Assembly (NCBI GenBank): GCA_029204225.1
Contig: CM055112.1
Coordinates: 26,984,118-27,048,117 of the forward strand
Length of the DNA stretch: 64,000 nucleotides
Reading direction: 5' to 3'
Source of the DNA: Diphasiastrum complanatum
Taxonomy: Eukaryota > Streptophyta > Lycopodiopsida > Lycopodiales > Lycopodiaceae
The translations under genes were made by a program, and so were the position numbers. A model generated the notes under the pieces. It was not told where the DNA came from. It worked only from the letters and a program-made list of their open reading frames with translations, and ran no database searches. Shown one piece after another: positions 1-10,747 of the stretch (position 1 is its first letter; the number at the start of each line of letters is the position of its first letter).

Positions 1-60
1 CATTGGAACTTGAGATTTTGGCATATTGTATGAGGAATCATCACCTAACATTTTTGGATT
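1..60 (+). pseudogene. copia RNase H fragment, truncated
   Basis: Sixty bases read as the part of a copia RNase H that begins at a DFGILYE-type motif. The stretch closely matches 22733-22790, where the same motif is followed by more RNase H. An in-frame TGA precedes DFGILYE. It ends abruptly at about 60, where minus-strand reverse transcriptase begins, so it is the remnant of a rearranged element. Confidence 0.6.
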
Positions 61-600
61 AGCTTTTGTATCTACCATATGAAATCTTTCTAGAATAGAC
101 TTAGCATACTTCTCTTGACAAATGAAAGTATATTGAGAAGATCTAATCACTTCTATTCCTAGAATGTAATGCAAGTTACCAAGATCATGCACCTCAAACT
201 CTTTCTTTCTTAATATTCTCCACATCTTGATTGTTTCCACCACTCAAGATGATATCATCCACATAGATTAGCAAGATGGTAACATCATTTCCAATAAACC
301 TATAATAAAGTGAATGATCATACTCACTCATAACAAAGCCTTGAGAGAGTAAAAAGGTGTTAAGCTTAGCATACCAACTCCTTGGTGCTTGCTTAAGGCC
401 ATACAAACTCTTTTGTAGTAGACACACATGATTTGGCTTTGTTGATGATAGGATACATTCTCTTAGTCTCCATAAACATGTCATTGGCAAAATAAACGTT
501 AAACAAAAGTGTTGTGAAATTGAGTGTTATGGACATTGTTTCCAGATTGGTACCATTTGTTAAGGACATCATGTCCATATGAGTGCTCTTTTTATGCATA
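61..600 (-). pseudogene. copia reverse transcriptase fragment
   Basis: Read on the minus strand, 490 to 194 carries the copia RT landmarks KSLYGLKQAPRSWY and LLIYVDDII (the YVDD catalytic motif). The sequence then shifts frame and continues with DLGNLHYILGIEV and ERFHM down to about 61. The part upstream of 490 is degenerate and in another frame. RNase H, integrase and gag are absent on this strand. It is a dead fragment of a Ty1/copia polyprotein, interrupted by at least two frameshifts. Confidence 0.8.
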
Positions 601-2176
601 TGTTGTCGTCCTTTTTATTCATGTGTAGGCCCAATTATTACCGATTACTTAGCTTAGGAGATGACCTACAAGGGGGCACGGGCAGTCTTCTTTCTCCACA
701 TTTCCATTGTGGAATTTTATCACCTCTAGTCTCTAATAACATCCATTTTAAAGCATTTATTGGGTATAAACAAGAACTAGAGACACTCATTGTTGAGATT
801 TGGGCATTGGTATTGCTTAAGCTCTTCATGGGGAAACTTATTGCTATTGTTTGTAGGGCTCTAGCCATTGATTATATGTGATGTCATTTGTCATTCTTTG
901 TGGAAGATTGATATTTGGTTGTTAGTTATGGTCTTTTATGCTTCATTGATATCAAAATCTGTGATTGTGTTCATAACAAGACATTAGAGCAATTTCACAC
1001 CTTTTAACTTGATGTTTTCACTCTCTTGTTCTTTAACCATTTTTTTTCTCTCTAGCTATTTTCTCTCTCTAGTCCTATATAGACATTTTTGCCAAAACTT
1101 TTCCATTTGTGATTGGAATTGAATTATGTCAATTGCATTGGTTTCCTAGCAATTAGGTGCCCTTGAAAAAATGATTTTTGTTGCTGAACATTAACATTGA
1201 TTCCAAAACTCTTATTTTCTTATTCTAGACAAAGTCATATCTTTTGTACTTGATGATAAAAGTTAAAAGCATATCCGTTGATGAACGCCCACAATCAAGG
1301 TGCACCTACAGAAGTAAATACCACATCACTAAATTTCTCTTTCAAAAGTTGTTGCAAAAACAAAATTTTGGTGAAAGGGAATATTTTTACATTTATGGAC
1401 AACACCTTCAAAATTTGAGGCGATCTACATGTTATATATTTTTTAAAGCCTAAAAATCCATTCTCTATCATTTTTTACTTGCTAGAAGTGAAGTTGCAAA
1501 GTCAAACTTTGGTCAAAATGGAATATCCATTTTGTATTTTGCAAGATTTTGTTTCAAATTCCATAATTCATACTTAGAATATGATGCTTTTAGGATCACG
1601 AAGGCTACTTTGTGTTTGAGGCTTAGCTAAGTCTTGGTGTGAAAAATACAGACAAGATGCTTACCCTTATTATGCAATGGCACTCCTATATAAAACAAAA
1701 AATTATATGCAAAATACCTCTAGAGTTGTTGGTTTCCTCCTCCATTTATCTTGTTTTTAGGTCTTAGCAGAAACTGTGACCAAGGAACATGTTCCTTCCT
1801 AATCATGTTTCCCAAGGCTTTCTCTTTCATTTATCTTGTTTTTGAGTCTTTCACATTCTCATCCCTTCGGAATGCGTTCCCTGGTCGTATTCCCAAACTC
1901 GCGTTCCTGAGCACGTTCTCAACCGAAGCAGGTGTGGGAATGCATGGTGTGTCTAAAAAGCCACATTCCCACATTGCCTGGTCAGTATGTTTGTTTGCCA
2001 CTCTTTGTGGGAGATTGCTATATGATTGTCATTTATGGTCTTTGATAACACCAAATGTTGCTGCAGGAAAACATCATACTTGCACATTTTGCCTTGGGAA
2101 AAGATGAGCAACCAACATCAGGAGAACTTCATCACTATTATCGCTAGAATAAGAATGCTTGATTCTGAAGCACTTT
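601..2176. other. AT-rich intergenic sequence without recognisable gene
   Basis: Only short ORFs without recognisable motifs occur here. A stretch around 880-950 resembles 1985-2045 (a CTTTGTGG-AGATTG core followed by TTATGGTCTTT). A 24-bp phrase containing ATTTATCTTGTTTTT occurs near 1744 and again near 1830. These look like decayed duplications. I cannot assign them to a family. Confidence 0.4.
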
Positions 2177-2191
2177 GGGGGGGGGGGGGGG

Positions 2192-2239
<48 letters not shown>
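2177..2239. repeat. poly(G) followed by (AG)n microsatellite
   Basis: A run of 16 G (2177-2192) is followed by a T and then about 23 uninterrupted AG units (2194-2239). It lies about 290 bp beyond the stop codon of the minus-strand THF1 gene. Confidence 0.97.
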
Positions 2240-2241
<2 letters not shown>

Positions 2242-2528
2242 GTATCCTGTCTGGGTGGCATCAAAATGATCTGACCAGGGCCATCAAAACAACGAGTTGA
2301 CCTAGAGACAAAGTTTTCTCATTTGGTGATCAATCACGAAGAGTGAAACTGAATTATTGTCGGTCAGACCGCAGATGTGTAGACATTCCTACAGACTACA
2401 GTACAAAAATTAGATGATATCGGAATAGAAGCAATGAACAATGAATTTAGATGCTGAAAAAGGCCTGCAATTGTTTTGCATTTACTTATACAATGACCTC
2501 ATACAACAAAGTGATTTTTCAATCCCTT

Positions 2529-2607
2529 TCACTTGACTTCTACCTTTGCTACAGCTGCTCCATCAGTCTTAGAATTTGTTTCTCTCTCAGCCTGCTTTTT
2601 CTTCTCC
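2529..2607 (-). CDS. THF1: THF1 exon 5 (C-terminus and stop)
   Basis: Acceptor ATGACAG|G completes the split Arg codon. The reading continues EKKKQAERETNSKTDGAAV and ends VEVK-TGA (TGA = complement of 2529-2531). The charged tail matches the family's loosely conserved, lysine-rich C-terminus. This exon is too short to be found as a stand-alone ORF. Confidence 0.88.
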
Positions 2608-5600
2608 CTGTCATTCAAGCCACCAATCTCACTGAGTTATAAAGTGTTAAACTAGTGCTTTATCTCTATGCCTCTTGCTTGTTCCCTATGTCGGTTGAAT
2701 TTCGTTAAAATGTCCTTTCCTTTACCTTTTCCTTCTTTAGAAGCTACTACATACTGGATCGGTACTAACAAGATAAAATTGCGTGAATCATGATCTGGAG
2801 CTTGCTATACATAAAAGTCTGTTAATGCCTAGATTAGACACACTAATTCTACTTCTTTAACAGTCCACCCATGATAAAAAGCACACACCTGTCTATATAT
2901 TCCTTCATTAGCTCCTTTGCTTGAGCTAGTTTTGATAAAAGATTTCGATACACATCGAGGTCCCTGTCAACGCTGCGCTTACTAATATTCAAAGCCTTTG
3001 AAAGCTGCATCCACAAACAAATTGGTACAGAAAGCATGCAAATTCTGTATGCAAATCAGACTATAATTGGAATACTGCAATAAATCACAGAAAGAGCATC
3101 TGGGTGGTTTAGAAAAGGCACAAATTGCACACATATAGATGCCAAAGTTGCCAAATAAAAAGACGACTAAATGATCATCATGACATTTTTTTACTACATT
3201 CCCACGTGCATTTGTAAGATATTACCTGCTCCAGAACTATTGGATCTGTAGCTTTTGCCAATTCAAGGAGTCGAAACAATCCAATGGCAAAAAATCGACT
3301 ATAATGAAAATTCTCTTTTCCTTTCGCACGCTCTGCAATGTCTTTCAACAATGTTTCAACTTCTCCTTCTTTGGAAGCAAATGAAATAATAGACTCTGCA
3401 TTTTGAGAAGCTGCCCAATCTTCTAACTTCTGGGCATCTCTCCTGCAAGAACGAAGTCCAAATATTTCCTTGAATTTTCTAATTTTATGGTTTTTCTCTT
3501 GCTTCAAACAATGGTAGATGAAGAATGTCAGCTAATGTTTTAGCACTTCAGCGGTGACTCAGACAGAATCTTGATTCTGAGTTACTTCAAGGACAAATTC
3601 CTAGACATTCCGATTATAGCCAGAGCAGCTGAATACTGTGCATGTTTTCCTTTGTTAAGCATGTAGTGTGCATGTTAAAGAGCCACGGAAGCAAAAAGTT
3701 AAAAGTTTCAGCTAGAAGATGACAAGTTGCAAACTGCAATATAGCACAGATAAAGTCTTGAGCTGCACTCTTTGGGCTTCTCTTGTTACCAAAGAAAGTC
3801 AAGGACAAAAATAATCAAACTAATGTGAACAAAATAACAGACCCACTCACAACCTTACATATTCAGGCAAAACTCGTATCGAAGTGACTGAACAACAACA
3901 GTTCACGTCCTTGGATGGCAGTTAGCTTGAGAACAGCTTACGAGAAGGTGTTTTTTCTTTATAGAATTTTTCAGCAGCCATAAATTGGAAAAGCTCCCCT
4001 TGGAAATATTGGTTTCTTCAATTGGGAGACAGTTACCACTGGGTGGACACTTCACCAGCAACATTAGTCCTACACTAATTTTTCAGCAGTCCAAGCCCCT
4101 CAAAAAAATTTAAATCTTCCTAGGTTGTGCCCTTACCTCCAACCTATCTCTCTTTACTCTTGCAGAAATCTTTTAATCACGTGACTTAATTTGCTGGAAT
4201 CTTATTTGCAAGCAGTTTCGGAATTGCCTAAGTTCTGCCACATGTTAAAACATTGAACACTGATCAGTCATGCATGTTGTTTATGGCTCTCAGTAAATAG
4301 CTAGAGAAGAAGTGAATTTTTTTTCTAATCTTATATACATGATAAGGTCAAACTCAAGGGCATGTGCTGAGTTTGTCAGTATTCTTGGCCTATACAGGGC
4401 CTACTCAGTTAGATAGGTGCTATTTAGATAGCTAGCACTTGTCAAGCCCATGCAATTTAAGGCTTTTGCTATATGTATAGTTTTCCCTTGTAATTGAGAA
4501 ACTTTTGTCGGGTCACTTTGAGAGCTTGAGGTGCTTGAGCTATGGTGATTGTGGTGTGATTTGCATGCTACACTAAATCCTGTATATTATTCGGAATTCT
4601 TAACTTCATATCAAAGCGGCAGGATGTTGCAAGTGTGCACAATCCGGAGGAGTTATCTGATAGAGTCTTTCACTAGGATAGATAGCACAGGATATGGAAG
4701 CCTTTGAAAGACACCATACAGGGATATAGACAAAAGGGAATGTTCAGTATTGATACTGTAATAACCAACCAAAAATCAGCCAATTGCTTATTCAGGTTAA
4801 AGATCCAAGCAAGTCATCATACATAGCTCTGATCACTATAAGCCAAAAACCTAAGACTGCCTGTATGTTTGAGTTCCAAGCTTGCTATGCACCTCATGGT
4901 ACACAGCTGTCATCAATTTTTGTTTAAACTTACCCACTTCACAGCCTCCTATGTTTTCACTCTCTTCATCGATTTTGTCAGCCGGTTACCCTCCAAATAG
5001 GGTCACTAAAGGCTATTGTAAAGACTGAACTATTAAACTTTTGTAGACTCAGACTACTTCATACCTGTACTGATCAGGATCCTCTCTTAGTGCATTGATG
5101 TATGCTCTGAAAATAGCTTCTCGGTCCTCATCACTTGGATACCCATCCATGAGCTGGTCATAAACAGTAACAAAACCAAGTGCAAAAACAGCATCATACT
5201 GATATGTCCCGTTGTAGCGCATCAAGTGTTGTAGGACTAAGAGCTCTTGTAGTACATTGCTGTAAATACTTGGAATCGGTTTCCTATAAGCTTTCAAGAA
5301 AGTGTATTTGGTTTCAGAGACTGGGGGAACATCTGCACATTATGTCAATGTCCCAAGGATGGTTAGACCTACTGATCTCTTCTTTGGCACCAACTTGATA
5401 CAACCAGATAAGTTGAAACAGCTTAGAGTTGTAATCCAAATTTACTACCAAGTGAAATTGAGCAACTTGTCACAAAGAATTCTTCCAGCTTACTGCGGTA
5501 CACGGTTGTTTAGAAATTATCTTTTCAGCTCAGAATTACTATCTATGCACCTTTGTGCCTTCACAAAATTCAGAAATGTTTATTATGCTTTTGATGTCGA

Positions 5601-6527
5601 TATCACAGACTCAGATCTTACCTATAAAGCACTTGTAGCCAAGCATCGTCAACAAGAGCCTACTAGAGCTATCCCAGTATCATAAGTCCAGGTAAATTGG
5701 CTAAATCAATATCATCTTTTTGAATTTGCAGGTGCACTATTACTAGGAAAACCTATCCTTTTGAGCATTTAGTAGATGTCTTTTGCTGACAAATTCTCCT
5801 CAAGAAACTGTCACATTCAAGTCTCAATTCTATCAAACTAGACGAGCACAAATAAGAGGCTGTTAACTGGATATCGAAGACAACGAATTATAGATAATGA
5901 TAGCAATCAGTCTATCAGTTACAGGTATCTATCATTGCCATGAAGTCGAAAGTTGATCCAACAGCCTGAGAGTCAAAGGCAAGGAAGTATGAAGTGTTTT
6001 GCTGTAATGAAGATGCTGTTTGAAGGAAAATTGGTCCAAGAAAGCAAGCCTAAAATCCCTCTCCTGCTCTTTGCCATAATAGACGACAGTTGGATAGTGA
6101 TATCACTCTGGGAGCCAGCAAGGAATCAAACAAGTTCTGGCGAAACTTTCCAAATAAGGAATGCACTTGAGGATGTGAGGGGATTTCCTCAATCAAAGCT
6201 CAATTTGCTGTCAAATGCATTTGCTATTTCATCTCATAACTACTTTTCTTGCGAGCATTTCTGAAATGTACAACAATGACACACACTGCTACCTGACGCA
6301 ACTGCTGCAACAGCCAGTACGCAGCTCCGAGGGCGCGGGCAATAAGCCAGAGGCTTGGCCACGTATGCTGCAACTACGTGCTCCATCTCCAGGCTCACTC
6401 TCCACCTCAAACCCTCACTCCCACAGAAGCCAGGCACGAGGGAAGCTGTCAAAGCAGGCATTGGGCATTTGCACTCATGGGTCTGAGAAACAGTACGAAG
6501 AAAAGACAGCGATGAGAGAGCTGCCAT
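2529..6527 (-). CDS. THF1: THYLAKOID FORMATION 1 (THF1/Psb29), complete five-exon gene
   Basis: Five exons on the minus strand (6527-6293, 5332-5065, 3442-3226, 3004-2889, 2607-2529) join to 915 bases, that is 304 codons plus TGA. All four introns are GT-AG and every exon phase fits. The family works in chloroplasts: it is needed for thylakoid/vesicle organisation and photosystem II dynamics, and is linked to sugar signalling. The Arabidopsis protein is about 300 residues, so this copy is full length. Residues 1-78 look like a transit peptide (Ala/Ser/Leu-rich, few acidic residues). The conserved domain starts near DVPPVSETK (79-87), followed by LKAYRKPIPSIY, FALGFVTVYDQLM, SRFFAIGLFRLLELA and SVDRDLDVYRNLLSKL. 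A basic, charged tail (EKKKQAERE) closes the protein. No frameshift or internal stop was seen. Identification rests on remembered family motifs. Confidence 0.93.
2889..3004 (-). CDS. THF1: THF1 exon 4
   Basis: Acceptor ATGCAG|CTT. It encodes LSKALNISKRSVDRDLDVYR and continues to LMKEYID. Donor GACAG|GTGTGT, phase 2. Confidence 0.92.
3226..3442 (-). CDS. THF1: THF1 exon 3
   Basis: Acceptor TTGCAG|G restores an Arg codon and then RDAQKLEDWAASQ. The exon carries GEVETLLKDIAERAKGKENF and SRFFAIGLFRLLELA. Donor GAGCAG|GTAATA, phase 0. Confidence 0.92.
4344..4617 (+). mobile_element. possible solo LTR remnant in THF1 intron 2
   Basis: This part of the intron has an LTR-like layout and ends just before TCATATCAAAGC (4606-4617), which resembles a decayed tRNA-Met primer-binding site. 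There is no coding remnant and no clear TG start, so the call is weak. Confidence 0.3.
5065..5332 (-). CDS. THF1: THF1 exon 2
   Basis: Acceptor TGCAG (AG = complement of 5334-5333). The split codon gives Asp followed by VPPVSETK. The exon encodes the N-terminal half of the conserved domain, including HLMRY and GYPSDEDREAIFRAYINAL. It ends at CAG|GTATG in phase 2. Intron 1 before it is 960 bp and intron 2 after it is 1622 bp. Confidence 0.92.
6293..6527 (-). CDS. THF1: THF1 exon 1 (transit peptide)
   Basis: The ATG is the complement of 6525-6527 and opens MAALSSLSFL, a typical plastid transit start. An upstream in-frame Met exists at 6641, but the 38 residues it would add are not transit-like. 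The exon ends at the strong donor CAG|GTAGC (GT = complement of 6292-6291), in phase 1. Confidence 0.88.
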
Positions 6528-6844
6528 GATCAGATAGATATATGGGTTATGAAGAAGGCAGCATGCATAGACAGACGAGATGAAAGAGAGAAGGATTTGA
6601 GGCAGAAATGGAGAAGAGCAATGGCATAGATCGGAAGGCAAAAGAGGGATTTATGAAGAAAATGGGTTGGAGTTGGATCGGAGCATAGATGGATAATTGT
6701 GATGACGAAGGAGATGGGCGTCCCTTTTGCTTTTGTTTTGGGTTTTCCTTTTTGTTTCTTGGAGTGAAAGCAAAAAGATAGGAGTGAAGAAGAAGCGCCA
6801 CATAAGCATGGGGGCTTATCTATTTAGATTCACCTATAGCCTCA

Positions 6845-7235
6845 AGACCACACCCAACCCTTTTAGGGCACCTTTTCATGTAACCCCCTTCCTCATCTCC
6901 TAGAAATGGCATGGAGAAAGTCTCTCTTGCCTCTGCAACCCCATTAACCCCCCCTAGGAGTCAGGGGTTTACATGTTTTTTTAGTTCATTCACATGCTTG
7001 TGCTAGTCAACATTCCATTTATGTACTACACATTTTTGTAATGGCTCCAAATCTATGCTATTGCATATTGTAACCTAGGTGGCGGTTCACCACCAAGGCT
7101 TCTAGGGGTTGATGTGAGGGGGTTACGCCTCTGAAGCAACCCCTCCAATCATGTCTTTTTTGACCCGTTTTCATGCTATGCCAATAGAGGATGGGAGAGT
7201 TACATGAAAGGAGCCCCTTAGGGTTGGCCTTCCTT
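6845..7235. repeat. imperfect inverted repeat upstream of THF1 (foldback or MITE-like)
   Basis: The stretch 6848-6912 pairs with the reverse complement of 7168-7232. Both contain CCAACCCT, TTTCATGTAAC and TGGCAT in the same order. Weaker pairing continues inward (CTCTGCAACCCC and CCCCCCTAGGAG against 7095-7140). The arms are roughly 75% alike by eye. The arm nearest the gene begins about 320 bp upstream of the THF1 ATG. Confidence 0.55.
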
Positions 7236-7359
7236 GAAGACAAGGCCTTTTCTCACCCGTGATTTTGATCACGAGTTTAGGAAAATTCGGTCTTCCATCC
7301 TCACCTATGCAAACAATGCAACCCAATGATCTCTCCCTGAGTTTAGGTTTTCTTCATCA

Positions 7360-7535
7360 TGATTCATAAATCACGATTACGATGATTTGTGACCCTTGCG
7401 TTGTGGTTCACGTCGCGATGATTTAGGGTTTTCCGTTGTGGTTCACAAATTGCGATTACAAAACTTTGTGATTGTTTGGAATTTTTGCATCGCGGTTCAC
7501 AAATCATAGTTATCTTGGTTTGTGGCCCTTGCCCC
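7360..7535. repeat. degenerate short tandem repeat
   Basis: A phrase close to TTGTGGTTCAC, followed by a variant of AATCACGATTA, recurs about three to four times at intervals of 30-60 bp. The units differ strongly. No coding function is seen. Confidence 0.5.
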
Positions 7536-7713
7536 AAGGCAAGGGTTCAAGAATCATGGTAATTGCAAGTTGGAATGGGGTTCTTAATCAACATGGGACA
7601 CCCTTTTGAAGAGTCCATCCCAATTAAAATCAAGGTTTTTTGCTCAATTAAGTAGATAAAGTATCTAAATTCTGAAATTTCATGAAAATTTCACCAAATT
7701 TCAAAAATCACAA

Positions 7714-7716
<3 letters not shown>

Positions 7717-7799
<83 letters not shown>

Positions 7800-7827
7800 A
7801 GTGTGTGTGTGTGTGTGTGTGTGTGTT
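7717..7827. repeat. (GA)n then (GT)n compound microsatellite
   Basis: Forty uninterrupted GA units (7717-7796) are followed, after four bases, by about 13 GT units (7801-7827). A spurious Arg-Glu/Cys-Val ORF across it was discarded. Confidence 0.98.
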
Positions 7828-9249
7828 TCATGTCAACATTTTTTCACAACACATTGCACAAGCTAGTATATAAAGACCAACTTTTATCATGTCAAAAATA
7901 GTTTTACAATCTATAAGGCCACAAGCTAGATCGATATAATCTTATGGAGTCCATTATTTAAGGCATTTTATGTGGAAAATGCCAAGGCTTATGCCATATT
8001 GATCTTATATGCTTATGTAGTGTTGTTTTCTAGATTGAAAAACACATCTATGTTAAAAGTAAAGCGAATCAATCTAATTATGACTTTCATTTTCCTTTAT
8101 GGTGGAGGGGGAGACATGGATCACTACTTTTAACTAAGCCAATGTTTAACATCCCCCTAACACACTATTTTATGAGTTTTAACTAACTTATTGAGGCATG
8201 GCAAGAATGTTTCAACTATTTATTTATGTGATTGCACCAAGTTATGTAATTAATATATGCCTTTATCTCTAACCAATTACTTATCCAATTAGTTGTGTGA
8301 GAGACCTATATTATAGTCCCTATGGCTTTCATATACTTAAGGCCTTGTTACCAAACATAGATTTCATTCTATTAAACACAGTCAACATGGCCTCCCATTT
8401 TTTTTTAAGGCCCTTGGCAATTACCAAAAAATACCATTGCCCTGAGGGATCAATTCTAACACAAATGATAATACTAAATTGAAGTTACAGAAGTATATCA
8501 ATTAACCAAACTTGAAGTTCCATGAGCTCACAATCACAACTTTACTTTAGAATGAACCATAACAAATGTTTAAGATAAGTACTCATTCTTCATATATATG
8601 TAGATCAAAAGGTCTTTTATGAACTATTAGATACCATTGTGATAGTAGTACAGTCATTGGTTTGTGTCACCACAACTTTTGATAGCAGCATATGAGCTGC
8701 ATAACCTGTTGCCTACCTTTACATTACAACATGAGCCATTATGATAATATATTGTTCGTCTATATGTTTATCACAACACTACGATACAAAATGTCATAGA
8801 CAAAATTGTTGTCATTTTACACCATCAATGTTACACTTTTGCTTAGTAGCATTGCCATTGTCATTACTTATAAAATCTAAATAGTACAATCATGACTTTA
8901 AATAAGGAGTTCTACGAGCATTATGGCACCACCATGTGCATAATAGAAGGCACACTACTACTATTTCAAGGCAACTAGTCAACAATCATTGAGATTTTTA
9001 TTCAATTGCTTTAATGCATCTCCCGTCCAATTGAACGTTCTACAACTCATTCGGATCATTGTTGTGCATAATTCATGCCCATACTTCAAGTTATAGAAAA
9101 CTATAGTGTCCAAGTAAAGTCTTTTAAAGAAAGATAAAACGAAGGGAAGTACATTCATTTCACTTATTGTTGGAGGGTTTGCGGATCCCAAGGCAACCCT
9201 AACCCTAGTTAATATGTGAGAGGGATTTGGCACCCTGTGTTGGTAAGTC
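7828..9249. other. AT-rich intergenic sequence, nothing recognised
   Basis: No ORF longer than about 84 codons and no motif I know. I see neither a retroelement core nor an RNA gene. Confidence 0.5.
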
Positions 9250-10025
9250 CAACCCAGTGATAATTGTTATTTGATCAAATAGGTAGCAACAAAGAGAATT
9301 TAAGGCTATTTACACAAGTTACTAAGTATAGAGGCCTAAAAGTCAAATTAGTGATTGTGTGTGAAAGATAGGTCGAATAGAATCGAATAAAAAGAATTCG
9401 AACAACAAGAATTAAAACTTATCTTGCACATCGGAATAAACTATCTTCCTATCTCTCTCTATGCATAACTACGCCTATCAATTTCAAACAATAGTGATAG
9501 AAATCACGTTCGATCTTATAGTAACTAACTTTGAAATCATTAGTATTACAGTGATTATGTAGCCAAACATTAAGCATTGAATTATCAAACAAATAATCAG
9601 TTGCAAAGAACTACAGAAACGCATACATTTTGAGACAAACTTGAACACAATAGGAAGATAGTATTGATTCAATATGAAAATGAAATAGATGTAAATGATT
9701 ACAACAAATTCCGGATTGAAGTCGCGTACTCTAAGCTATCTTTGAACGACTAAATATAAGTCTGAATTAAGCGCAACTACTGATAAGCAGTAAGCGCAAT
9801 AGCAATATCTAATCAACTCTAAAGAATTGAGCTAGAATGCTCAAGAGTGTTCAAGCTCGCAAGCTTGCGAGAGAGAGCTAACTATTCAATACTTCTTGAT
9901 CTAAGATCATTGATTGATAATGTAGAAATATGAACAACTATTTATACTAAGCAATTAGGTCGTCAAATGCGTCATCCAATTGCTGTGATGTGCTGGTATC
10001 CATCCAGTTAGGACTTCTAAAACAT
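9250..10025 (-). mobile_element. possible LTR, minus orientation
   Basis: This is a non-coding block with a TATA-type box on the minus strand (complement of 9938-9946, TATAAATAG) and many short Arg/Glu-type repeats. No primer-binding site was found at its left end, so it is only a candidate LTR. Confidence 0.3.
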
Positions 10026-10093
10026 TGTTAGATTTATCTCCTCTACTCTCCTAAATCCTATGTTAATCTGCCTCCATTCATGTTGTTGCATTT
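10026..10093 (+). mobile_element. 5' end of a B-type copia LTR, truncated
   Basis: It starts with TGTTAGATTTATCTCC and matches the first 60 or so bases of the LTR that begins at 11854, then diverges after CCTCCATTCATG. It lies just before the LTR of copy A. Confidence 0.6.
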
Positions 10094-10126
10094 TTTTTCA
10101 ACAAGTTTAGTCATGTTTTGGTAAAT

Positions 10127-10731
10127 TGTCAATAAGAGGCCAAAACTCATTTTAGACTTAGAGATAAACTTTTTGAAGTTATATTAGTTTAAAATACATT
10201 CAATAAACACTTTTTGAAAGTGGGGGAAAGTTGGTAGTCGAGTTTGAGAGAGGTTCAAATTTGAACTTTGGGTACATTGAATCTAGTCCCAAAAATAGTA
10301 GGGTTTACAATTTGGAGAGAAAGCCAAGTGGCCAAATAGGGTTTGGAAACTCTATAAAAGTATGTAACTCATGGAGAGACACATCTTCTCTCTTCTCTCT
10401 CTCATTTCATCATTATACATGGTTCTCTTTGGGTTCTACTACTCATTGGTGCACTCTCATGATGTTATCTTGCAATCTTGTGTGTAGAATGCTCATATTT
10501 TGATATTTTTTTGTTCCACATGTGTAAAATATAGTAGGGTACTGTAATTGTACGGAAAACAACTATATTTTATGTTTTGGTTCATGTTTGATCAGTATCT
10601 CTTAGAGTTTGCATCTCATTTTGTATGTAGATGCTGATTTTTCTACATTGGTAGGATTGTTGATTTGCTCCTTATTGTAACCAAAGATCAGGGACATGGA
10701 TTGGATCTTGAATGATCTAAAATCCTTCACA
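10127..10731 (+). mobile_element. copia A 5' LTR
   Basis: 605 bp, beginning TGTCAATAAGAGG and ending TTCACA. A TATA box (TATAAAAG) is at 10353-10360, followed by a CT-rich start region. It aligns along its length with the LTR at 18113-18714, so the two belong to one family. Confidence 0.75.
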
Positions 10732-10743
10732 TGGCATCAAAGC
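10732..10743 (+). other. decayed primer-binding site of copia A
   Basis: TGGCATCAAAGC lies directly after the LTR. It has two changes from the standard initiator-Met tRNA site TGGTATCAGAGC. Confidence 0.7.
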
Positions 10744-10747
10744 TCTT

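Noticed and set aside
5302-5685. 127-codon plus-strand ORF overlapping THF1
   Set aside because: It lies opposite exon 2 and intron 1 of a well-supported gene and shows no protein-like pattern.
6547-6801. Minus-strand ORF upstream of THF1
   Set aside because: It lies in the 5' flank, is in a frame that does not splice to exon 2, and is low-complexity Ser/Pro/Lys.
7682-7873. ORF of Arg-Glu repeats followed by Cys-Val repeats
   Set aside because: It is only the translation of the GA and GT microsatellites.
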